From Rhizobacter sp. (GTDB lineage: Bacteria > Pseudomonadota > Gammaproteobacteria > Burkholderiales > Burkholderiaceae_C): 5,103 bases of DNA. The stretch covers positions 1 to 5,103 of the forward strand of contig JANXVK010000609.1 in assembly GCA_025351675.1 (NCBI GenBank). Reading direction: 5' to 3'. The translations under genes and the position numbers were made by a program. The notes under the pieces are model-generated. The model saw only the letters and a list, made by a program, of their open reading frames with translations. It did no database searches and had not been told where the DNA came from. Positions within the stretch are counted from its first letter, which is position 1, and each line of letters opens with the position of its first letter. Below are positions 1-5,103 of the stretch, one piece after another.

Positions 1-128
1 GCGTCGGCCGGTCGCCGTACATCTGCGGCAGGAACTCGGCCAGCGCGTCGCCGCGCAGCAGCGCCTCGACCTCGCCGGCGACGCGCTGGCCGAGTTCCTG
101 CCGCAGATGTACGGCGACCAGCCGACGC
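1..128. repeat. Near-perfect 53-bp inverted repeat with 22-bp loop, probable fold-back chimera at the contig end
   Basis: Bases 1-53 are the reverse complement of 76-128 with one mismatch (C at 9 opposite A at 120); the unpaired loop is 54-75. The right arm is ordinary apaH coding sequence. The left arm and loop read on the minus strand give GEVEALLRGD followed by ALAEFLPQMYGDRPT. This is the expected ApaH order (E. coli ApaH has DVEAVLSSD before its MYGDMP segment). So the loop is the true upstream apaH sequence, but inverted relative to the gene that follows it. The simplest reading is a template switch at a short CGG microhomology during amplification, library preparation or assembly. A genuine inversion in the genome is possible but would destroy apaH. 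Confidence 0.9.
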
Positions 129-457
129 GCTGGCGCGACGACCTGGCCGGCGTCGAACGCGCGCGCTTCGTGATCAACGTGTTGACGCGCGCCCGCTTCG
201 TCGCCGCCGACGGCACGCTCGATCTGGTCACGAAAGACGGCGCCGACGGCGCGCCGGCCGGCTTCTTCCCGTGGTTCGATGCGCCCGGCCGGCGCACCGC
301 AGGCACACCGATCGCGTTCGGCCACTGGGCGTCGCTCGGTCTCGTCAACCGCCCCGACCTGCTCGCGCTCGATACAGGCTGTGTCTGGGGCCGGCAACTC
401 TCGGCCGCGCGCATCGACGGCGACCGGCGCGAGATCATCCAGGTCGACTGCGCTTGA
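77..457 (+). CDS. apaH: Symmetrical bis(5'-nucleosyl)-tetraphosphatase (diadenosine tetraphosphatase) ApaH, C-terminal part
   Basis: ApaH hydrolyses Ap4A symmetrically to two ADP in the cytoplasm and belongs to the calcineurin-like metallophosphatases. Seen here are the last ~126 residues of a protein of usually about 270-280. Family landmarks are MYGDQPTRW at 107-133, the RFVINVLTRARF segment, PWFDAPGRR, the late metal-site motif FGHWASLG near 317-340, and the closing LALDTGCVWG block. The stop is TGA at 455-457. The N-terminal GDxHG and GNHD motifs lie outside the window. The frame stays open to base 2, but the translation before base 77 is not ApaH: that stretch is an inverted duplicate of the gene, so the 5' end of the CDS is a break caused by the fold-back. 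The ATG at 107 is an internal methionine and should not be taken as the start. The gene converges on the oxygenase gene with 12 bp between stop codons. Confidence 0.93.
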   Translation, partial: GDALAEFLPQMYGDQPTRWRDDLAGVERARFVINVLTRARFVAADGTLDLVTKDGADGAPAGFFPWFDAPGRRTAGTPIAFGHWASLGLVNRPDLLALDTGCVWGRQLSAARIDGDRREIIQVDCA

Positions 458-469
458 GCGGCCCTGCTT

Positions 470-1102
470 TCAGCCAGTGAAGCCAACCGTGTAGCCCCAC
501 GAATCGAGCCGTGTCGGGATCGCGTTGAACGACAGCGTGATGCGGCGCGTGCCGGCGTTGGGCGGCACCGCGTGCATCAGGTAGCTCGGGAACAGCACCA
601 TGTCGCCCGGCTCAGGGGGAGGGCTGACCCACTTGTCGGCGTTGAACGCGCCGGGCGCCGTGGCCGCGAGGTCGTTGCGGAACACGAAGTCGGTGCCGCC
701 CGGCGACTTCATGAAGACTGTGCGCGAGTCGGGATGCGTCGGCGTCAGGTAGACCACGCCGGAGATGAAGCTGTTGGCGTGGTTGTGCATCGCCTGGCGC
801 CCGCCGATGTCGAGCACGTTGACCCACATCTCCTTCAGCCCCCAGCCGAGCGCCTCGCCGAACAGCAGCGCACCGAACTCGGCCAGCTTCGGCGTGATCC
901 GCGCGGCCGCCTCGACCAGCAGCGGGCTGTCGCCGGGGCGCAGCATCGCGGTGTGCGAGAGCTGCGCGGACGCATTGTTGTCGCGCACCGCGGCGGCGCT
1001 GAAGTGCGTGACGAGTGCGTTGACGAGCGCGCGCGGCAGCACCGCGGGCGCGCGCAGCAGCGGGATAGCGAACAGGCCGACGACTTCGTCCGCGGCGCTC
1101 AC
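470..1102 (-). CDS. TIGR02466-type putative 2OG-Fe(II) oxygenase
   Basis: A 210-aa protein resembling the TIGR02466 / 2OG-FeII_Oxy_5 family of putative 2-oxoglutarate and Fe(II)-dependent dioxygenases, presumably cytoplasmic (no signal peptide or membrane segment). Landmarks: WVNVLDIGGRQAMHNHANSF (residues 93-112) with the His pair H106/H108, then SGVVYLTP; the distal part has PGDMVLFPSYLMHAVPPN with H177 as likely second-shell or iron ligand, and RRITLSFN (186-193) as the likely 2-oxoglutarate-binding Arg region. The start is the GTG at 1102-1100. It overlaps the TGA of the upstream HupE-type gene as GTGA and has a GGGGTGA Shine-Dalgarno sequence 7 nt upstream. An ATG at 1225 would add 41 low-complexity residues lying inside the HupE gene and is rejected. 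It is the last gene of the minus-strand cluster. Substrate unknown; family members are mostly uncharacterised. Confidence 0.87.
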   Translation of the reverse strand: MSAADEVVGLFAIPLLRAPAVLPRALVNALVTHFSAAAVRDNNASAQLSHTAMLRPGDSPLLVEAAARITPKLAEFGALLFGEALGWGLKEMWVNVLDIGGRQAMHNHANSFISGVVYLTPTHPDSRTVFMKSPGGTDFVFRNDLAATAPGAFNADKWVSPPPEPGDMVLFPSYLMHAVPPNAGTRRITLSFNAIPTRLDSWGYTVGFTG

Positions 1103-2049
1103 GCGAAGATCACCCCGATTCGCAGCCACGACCAGTACGCCGCCAGCGAACCGATGCCGTACAGCGCCGCGGTACGCACCTGCGCCAGCCGCGGCCAGCG
1201 CGCACTGGCGCGCCACAGCAGCCACGCCGCCGCTACCGTCATCAGCTGGCCGATCTCGACGCCGACGTTGAAGGTCAGCAGCGCGACGAGCAGGTGATCG
1301 TCGGGCAGGCCGATCTCCTTCAGCGCCCCGGCAAAGCCGAGGCCGTGCACCAGCCCGAACAGAAACGCGACCAGCGCCGGCCAGCGCCGCGCCAGCGTGT
1401 CACGACTGTGCAGCGCCTCGGCGGCGACGAGCATGATCGACAGCGCGATCGTCGCCTCGACTGGCGGCGGCCGCAGCACCAGCCAGCCGAGCGCGCTGCT
1501 GGCCAGCGTCAGACTGTGCGCGGCGGTGAACGCGGTGATCGTCCACAACAGCCGACGATTGAAGCCGACCAGGAACAGCAGCCCGACCACGAACAGCAGG
1601 TGGTCGATGCCGGTCAGGATGTGCTCGACGCCGAGCAGCGTGTAGGCCCACGCGATCTGCGCGCCGCCGCGCGGATCGTTCGCGGCGCCGTACAACTGCA
1701 CCTGCGGCTGGCCGGCGGTCAGCGTGTAGACGCGCGACTCGCCGCCCAGCCAATACACCTTGACGAGCGCGGCCGAGTAGCGCTTGCCGACGCCGTCGAT
1801 CGCCAGCGTGCCGGCCAGGCCTGCCTCGCCGCAGCGCAGCATCGCGGCGTCGGCGCGGCAGCCTGCGGGCCAGACCGGCGTCAGGTCTTCGCTGGCCGGG
1901 CGCTTCTCGCTGGCGGTCCATTGCCAGAGAAATTCGCCGCGCGTCGTCTCGCGCAACTGCATCTCGGCCATGCTCATCTCGTGCGCGCCGCCGCTGCCAT
2001 GCAGCAGCACCAGCGCGAGCAGCATCAGGCTGCGCAACAGGATGCTCAT
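1099..2049 (-). CDS. HupE/UreJ-family membrane protein, putative metal permease
   Basis: A 316-aa protein of the HupE/UreJ_2 type. Residues 1-22 look like a signal peptide (MSILLRSLMLLALVLLHG, cleavage likely before HEMSM). Residues 23-130 form a polar, presumably periplasmic domain with two cysteines (C64, C73) that could pair. From about 135 there are some six hydrophobic segments. The first carries H143, D149 and H150, an exact HX5DH motif, which in characterised HupE nickel transporters is needed for transport. Others carry FTAAHS (H178), VEAT (E198), FGLVHGLGF (H235) and NVGVEIG (E265), plausible intramembrane metal ligands. The start at 2049 overlaps the isomerase stop as ATGA and has GAGG 7 nt upstream; a longer frame beginning at 2244 would lose the signal peptide and is rejected. 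The family is known for Ni2+ or Co2+ uptake, but no hydrogenase, urease or cobalamin gene is nearby, so the metal is open. Confidence 0.88.
   Translation of the reverse strand: MSILLRSLMLLALVLLHGSGGAHEMSMAEMQLRETTRGEFLWQWTASEKRPASEDLTPVWPAGCRADAAMLRCGEAGLAGTLAIDGVGKRYSAALVKVYWLGGESRVYTLTAGQPQVQLYGAANDPRGGAQIAWAYTLLGVEHILTGIDHLLFVVGLLFLVGFNRRLLWTITAFTAAHSLTLASSALGWLVLRPPPVEATIALSIMLVAAEALHSRDTLARRWPALVAFLFGLVHGLGFAGALKEIGLPDDHLLVALLTFNVGVEIGQLMTVAAAWLLWRASARWPRLAQVRTAALYGIGSLAAYWSWLRIGVIFA
1110..1116 (-). promoter_or_regulatory. Shine-Dalgarno sequence of the oxygenase gene
   Basis: The minus strand reads GGGGTGA, then TCTTCGC, then GTG at 1102. The GGTGA core and 7-nt spacing support the GTG start, which overlaps the upstream stop codon as GTGA. 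Confidence 0.6.
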
Positions 2050-2906
2050 GTTGGCGCCTCGTTCTTCACGCGGTACTGGCGCGCCAGCGCCTTGACCGCG
2101 GCGCTGCGCTGGTCGGACAAGGTCGCATCGGTCCAGTCCTGCTGCACGACGCCGCGCAAGGCATCGAACGCAGCCGGCCGCGGCGGCGCGATCGCGTCGA
2201 GCCGCACCGCGTGCCAGCCGTCCTGCGCAGGGATCGCGCGCCACTCGCCCGGCGTCCCGGTCTCGAGCGCCTCCGCGAACCCGGCCCCGTAGCTCTGCGC
2301 CAGGTTCGCGTGCGGCCGACCCTTGAACACCCGCAGGCCGGCCCTCGCGTCGCCCGGCGTGCCGGCGTTCAGCGCCGCGACGAAGCCGCGCACCGCGGCC
2401 TCGGCGGTCTCGCCGGCGAGCACCGCTTCTTGGAAGTCGTAGCGCGCCGGTTCGTCGTATTTCGCGCGGTGGCTCTCGAACCAGGCGCGCAGGACCTTGT
2501 CGTCGACCGGCGGCAGCTTGACGCTCGCGTCGACCACGCTCAGCGCCTTGAAGATCACGCGCTCACGGATCGCGGTGTCGCCCTTGTCGACCTGCAGCGC
2601 CAAGCCCTCACGGTACAGCACCTCGTTGTCGAGCCAGACGGCGCGCAACGCCGCGAGTTCGGCGGCATCTGGCTCGCGCCCGCGTGCGGCCTTGAATACC
2701 TGCTTCGCCTCGGCATCGACCTCGGCGCCGACCACGATCGTGCGCGGGTCGTCGGCGCGGCCGACGATGACGTGGTCGATCGCGAACAGCAGCGCACCGA
2801 GCGCGACGAAGTGCAGCAGCGGCTCGCGCAGCCACGCCGGCAAGCGCGCACGGCGCGGGGTCGGCGCGGCGTCGCCGGCGGTGGAACCCGAAATGACAGC
2901 AGACAT
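2046..2906 (-). CDS. Membrane-anchored SurA/PpiC-like peptidyl-prolyl cis-trans isomerase
   Basis: A 286-aa protein resembling parvulin-type folding factors of the periplasm. Residues 1-28 are basic and proline-rich, followed by one hydrophobic segment (about 29-48, LLHFVALGALLFAIDHVIVG). This predicts an uncleaved anchor with the rest in the periplasm. Residues 55-130 resemble the SurA/PpiC N-terminal region, with WLDNEVLYREGLALQVDKGD. Residues 135-240 match a Rotamase_2-like domain, with SYGAGFAEAL, GEWRAIPAQDGWHAVRLD and a conserved-type His at 232. The other parvulin His, expected near the start of that domain (RYDFQEAVL), is not there, so catalysis may be weak and the protein mainly a chaperone. 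The start is ATG 2906-2904 with GAGGAA 4 nt upstream. The frame happens to stay open back to 4385, through the PHP gene in another frame, but that extension has no protein-like character. The stop overlaps the HupE-type start as ATGA. Confidence 0.87.
   Translation of the reverse strand: MSAVISGSTAGDAAPTPRRARLPAWLREPLLHFVALGALLFAIDHVIVGRADDPRTIVVGAEVDAEAKQVFKAARGREPDAAELAALRAVWLDNEVLYREGLALQVDKGDTAIRERVIFKALSVVDASVKLPPVDDKVLRAWFESHRAKYDEPARYDFQEAVLAGETAEAAVRGFVAALNAGTPGDARAGLRVFKGRPHANLAQSYGAGFAEALETGTPGEWRAIPAQDGWHAVRLDAIAPPRPAAFDALRGVVQQDWTDATLSDQRSAAVKALARQYRVKNEAPT
2057..2060 (-). promoter_or_regulatory. Shine-Dalgarno sequence of the HupE-type gene
   Basis: The minus strand reads GAGG, then CGCCAAC, then ATG at 2049. 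The site lies inside the last codons of the isomerase gene and supports the ATGA-overlap start. Confidence 0.6.
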
Positions 2907-2909
2907 CGT

Positions 2910-2915
2910 TTCCTC
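2910..2915 (-). promoter_or_regulatory. Shine-Dalgarno sequence of the isomerase gene
   Basis: The minus strand reads GAGGAA, then ACG plus one A, just before ATG at 2906. It is the strongest ribosome-binding site in the window, lies in the only real intergenic gap of the cluster, and fixes the start of the isomerase well inside a much longer open frame. Confidence 0.7.
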
Positions 2916-2921
2916 AAATGC

Positions 2922-2950
2922 AAAAGGCGCCGCGCGGGGCCGCGCGGCGC
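2922..2950 (-). terminator. GC-rich hairpin with short T tract, terminator or attenuator
   Basis: On the minus strand, 2950-2940 (GCGCCGCGCGG) is a perfect reverse complement of 2937-2927. This gives a stem of 10-11 G-C pairs with a very short loop, then C and TTTT at 2925-2922. It begins 21 nt after the TAA of the PHP gene and ends about 6 nt before the isomerase Shine-Dalgarno sequence. The shape fits a rho-independent terminator, but four T residues is short, so partial read-through into the isomerase, HupE-type and oxygenase genes is likely. It could also stabilise the 3' end of the PHP transcript. Confidence 0.65.
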
Positions 2951-2971
2951 TGGGAGGTGAAGACGGCGCGT

Positions 2972-5103
2972 TTACTTGACGCCGGCCACCGTCGTCGAGC
3001 CCTCGACCTCGATGTAGATCGGGTTGCTGTAGAACCAGAGGTCGGCCCAAGCTGCGACGTCGTAGGCGACGTACTTCACGCCAGCGATCACCGGCAGGTG
3101 CGCCGGGCAGCCGTCGATCGCGGTGCCGGTGTAGTTGCTGCCGGTCGCCGGCACGTTGGTGCCGACCACGCTGCACGGGATGCGCAGCTTGCTGGCGTTG
3201 CCGGCGTTCGTGAACAGGTCGCTCAGCGGGTTGCCGGCCGCGTCGGTCTCGAACGGCACCGCGGCCGGCAGGTTGCTGCCGCGCAGGCGGAGGTACTGCG
3301 ACGAGGTCACCGCGGGAATGCGGTAGCTCATCTTCAGGAAGCCGCTGTTGTCCTCGCCCGAGTGCACGGTCGCCCACGGCGTGCTGCCGCTGCCGTTGAA
3401 GGTCTTGATCACGGTCGCGGTCGCGTTCTTCGCGGCGGCGGGCACGGCGGCCATGCCGGCGGTCGAGCCGTCTTCCTGCAGCCAGGCGGCATTGCGCGGC
3501 CACTCGCCGGCGTAGTCGGCCGAGCCCGGCGTCTTGTAGCCGCCGACCAAGCCGCGGATCAGGTCGATGTGGTCGAGCAGCGGCTTGTTCAGCGGCTGGC
3601 TCACGCCGATCTGCGCGAGCGACGGGTTCGCGAAGGTATACGGCGAGTTGTTGCTGCCGGCCGGATCGCGCACGACAACCACGACGACGATCTCGGCGCC
3701 CGGCTTGACGACCAGCTTCTCGCCCATCGTCGCGCAGCGCGGCGTGTCGATGTCGGTGTTCTTCGTCGCCGCGTTCACCGCGAGCGCTTCGGCCGAGGCA
3801 TCGGGGCGGAAACCGCCGCCGCCTTTGTACGACGCGCAGGCAACGAACGAAAGCCGGTCGATCAGTTGGCCGCTGACAGCGAAACTGTTGCCGGTGCGCA
3901 GGCCGTCGACGATGGTCTGCGGGCGCAGCTTGTCGCTGGCGCTGCGCACCATCACGTGGTCGCGCTGGTACTCGCCGGGGTAAAAGTCCTGCGTCGAGCG
4001 ACGGTCGTCGGGGCCGAAGCTGCCGCGGTTGTGCCAGTCGGAGCTGGCAAAGAACCAGAAGTTGCGGCCCTCGCCGAGCAGCGCATCCCAGACGCCGCCG
4101 ACTTGCGCACCGTAGACGCCGGTGCCGCCGTAGGTCGTGCCGCCGACCGAGTCGACCAGCACGCCGCCGAAGTTGTTGCGCTTGGGCTGGTACTCGCCGC
4201 GGTTCGACGACGCGCCGTGGCCCGGCTGGGTCTCGAAGCCGAACGCGATCTTCGGCGCCGCAGTGTTGAGGTTGCGCAGGTGCTCGATGTTGAAACCGTT
4301 GTTGCCGTCCGGGTTGAACGGGCCGGCGCGCTCCAGGTGGGCGGGCACGTAGTAGCTGGCGTTCGGGTGGGCCTGCGCCATCCACTTCATCGCCTCGACG
4401 GTTTTCAGGTGGCCGCGCGTGCCGGTACCGGCCCCGCCGGCCGGGATCAGCTTCTGCGCGGCGGCGTTCCAGCTCGGGTCACTCGCGCTGTTGCTGCCGG
4501 GGACCGCGCAGTTCCAGTTGTTGCCGATTGCCGAGCCGGTGACGTTGCCGCGGCTCTTGTCGGTGTCACCGCGATCGAAGCAGTACGACCACTGGGCCAG
4601 CGCGTTGGCGTTGCCGACGGCGTTGTAGCCCGGGATGGTCGGCAGCGTCAGGCTGTCGATTGCCTGCGGCATCTGGCCGGTGACGACCGACATCGAGCTG
4701 TGCTCATGGCCGGCCACCACCGACTCCAGGCCGATGAACAGCGGTTGGTTCTTGGCGGCCGAGAGGTACTCGAGCAGCGGGTACTGGTACTCCTGGATCG
4801 ACTGCCAGCGCCACATGTTGCCGGTGCCGCCGACACCGCCGCCGTCGCCCTTGAGCGTGGCCGCGCCGATGCTGTTGGTCCAGGTCGTCGTCGGGCCTTG
4901 GCCCGCGACCACCGGGTAAGCGGGTGTGGCCAGCGTCCCGTCTTCGGCGAGCGTGCAGTTGCGGCTGCCGTTGCCGCCGTGGCCGGCCTGCACAAACCAG
5001 TCGAGACCGAAAGTGCCCTCGCCCTTCTCGGTGGCCTTCCTCACCAGCTTCTGCATGGAGATCGAGCCGTCGGAGCAGGTGGTGTGGTTGTGGAAGTCGC
5101 CGG
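2972..5103 (-). CDS. PHP-type metal-dependent hydrolase, probably exported, 5' end missing
   Basis: At least 709 residues; the gene runs off the right edge. The frame is open from 5101 and begins GDFHNHTTCSDGS, the first PHP motif (HxH followed by SDG), so an ATG at 5056 is internal. Other likely metal ligands, numbered from the first full codon: H41 (QAGHGG), E126 (GLES), H132/H134 (AGHEHSS), H255 (VPAHLE) and D355/H357 (ASSDWHN). A GLRTGNSFAVSG block near 401-412 resembles the segment that often closes such catalytic domains. After it comes a ~300-residue, probably beta-rich tail, rich in Gly, Ser, Asn and Thr, with VVVVVVRDPAG and a few Cys, ending WFYSNPIYIEVEG. Composition suggests secretion, but the N-terminal signal is outside the window. 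PHP proteins are usually phosphoesterases; the DUF3604 family is a close alternative name. Substrate unknown. It heads the visible cluster and is followed by a hairpin terminator. Confidence 0.82.
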   Translation of the reverse strand, partial: GDFHNHTTCSDGSISMQKLVRKATEKGEGTFGLDWFVQAGHGGNGSRNCTLAEDGTLATPAYPVVAGQGPTTTWTNSIGAATLKGDGGGVGGTGNMWRWQSIQEYQYPLLEYLSAAKNQPLFIGLESVVAGHEHSSMSVVTGQMPQAIDSLTLPTIPGYNAVGNANALAQWSYCFDRGDTDKSRGNVTGSAIGNNWNCAVPGSNSASDPSWNAAAQKLIPAGGAGTGTRGHLKTVEAMKWMAQAHPNASYYVPAHLERAGPFNPDGNNGFNIEHLRNLNTAAPKIAFGFETQPGHGASSNRGEYQPKRNNFGGVLVDSVGGTTYGGTGVYGAQVGGVWDALLGEGRNFWFFASSDWHNRGSFGPDDRRSTQDFYPGEYQRDHVMVRSASDKLRPQTIVDGLRTGNSFAVSGQLIDRLSFVACASYKGGGGFRPDASAEALAVNAATKNTDIDTPRCATMGEKLVVKPGAEIVVVVVVRDPAGSNNSPYTFANPSLAQIGVSQPLNKPLLDHIDLIRGLVGGYKTPGSADYAGEWPRNAAWLQEDGSTAGMAAVPAAAKNATATVIKTFNGSGSTPWATVHSGEDNSGFLKMSYRIPAVTSSQYLRLRGSNLPAAVPFETDAAGNPLSDLFTNAGNASKLRIPCSVVGTNVPATGSNYTGTAIDGCPAHLPVIAGVKYVAYDVAAWADLWFYSNPIYIEVEGSTTVAGVK

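Noticed and set aside
1..128. Inverted repeat as terminal repeat of an insertion sequence or an invertible promoter switch
   Set aside because: Both arms are apaH coding sequence, the loop is also apaH, and no transposase or recombinase gene is present.
458..469. Bidirectional terminator between the convergent apaH and oxygenase genes
   Set aside because: The 12-bp gap and its flanks show no convincing stem with a T tract on either strand.
572..1297. 241-aa open frame on the + strand opposite the oxygenase gene
   Set aside because: No domain, Arg/His/Ala-rich, and it overlaps the clear oxygenase coding sequence on the other strand.
1294..2292. 332-aa open frame on the + strand opposite the HupE-type and isomerase genes
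   Set aside because: Its composition (Arg, Gln, Ala, His) is that of an antisense high-GC frame, and the opposite strand encodes two recognisable proteins over the same bases.
2952..2960. GGGAGGTGA on the + strand as a ribosome-binding site
   Set aside because: No ATG, GTG or TTG start at suitable spacing opens a plausible + strand gene behind it; it lies opposite the 3' region of the PHP gene.
3680..3710. Run of six valines in the PHP protein as a possible membrane segment or repeat expansion
   Set aside because: The run uses mixed GTC, GTG and GTT codons, so it is not a slippage repeat, and it is flanked by charged residues (GAEI before, RDPAG after), fitting a buried beta strand.
2907..4385. 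The isomerase frame stays open for about 490 codons upstream of its ATG, suggesting a 779-aa fusion
   Set aside because: The extension is Arg/Ala/Pro/Gln-rich with no recognisable domain, lies on the same strand inside the well-supported PHP gene, and a strong Shine-Dalgarno sequence precedes the internal ATG at 2906. It is an open frame produced by high GC.

Overview
The window looks like a short fragment from a high-GC betaproteobacterium, probably of the Burkholderiales. The basis is the heavy G+C bias, the codon use and the style of the ApaH and HupE-type proteins; there is no rRNA or other marker gene to settle it. Both ends cut through genes, so the window could be a complete metagenomic contig. 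I see no tRNA, rRNA, CRISPR array, insertion sequence or phage gene. No gene-free stretch exceeds 300 bases; the largest gap between genes is about 65 bp.

Left end, 1-457: the C-terminal part of apaH (diadenosine tetraphosphatase) on the + strand. Its first ~78 bases are not native upstream sequence. They are a near-perfect inverted copy of apaH itself: arms 1-53 and 76-128 match with one mismatch around a 22-base loop, and the minus strand of 76-2 encodes the ApaH residues that belong just before the + strand copy. This reads as a fold-back chimera or contig-end artefact.

Right part, 5103-470, minus strand: four genes in one direction, converging on apaH with a 12-bp gap. In transcription order they are (1) a 5'-truncated, probably exported PHP-type metallohydrolase, cut at its HxH metal motif; (2) a membrane-anchored SurA/PpiC-like peptidyl-prolyl isomerase of 286 aa; (3) a HupE/UreJ-type membrane protein of 316 aa with a signal peptide, a periplasmic domain and an HX5DH metal motif; (4) a 210-aa TIGR02466-type 2OG-Fe(II) oxygenase. 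Genes 2-3 and 3-4 overlap by 4 bp (ATGA and GTGA), which points to translational coupling. Genes 1 and 2 are separated by a GC-rich hairpin followed by TTTT, probably a terminator or attenuator that lowers expression of the three downstream genes.

A shared theme is metals and the periplasm: a metallohydrolase probably outside the cytoplasm, an anchored folding factor facing the periplasm, a putative metal permease, and an iron-dependent oxygenase. The working idea, which is inference, is that the isomerase and the HupE-type protein help to fold or load metal into the exported PHP protein, or that all four belong to one uptake or modification pathway. The substrate cannot be read from the sequence.
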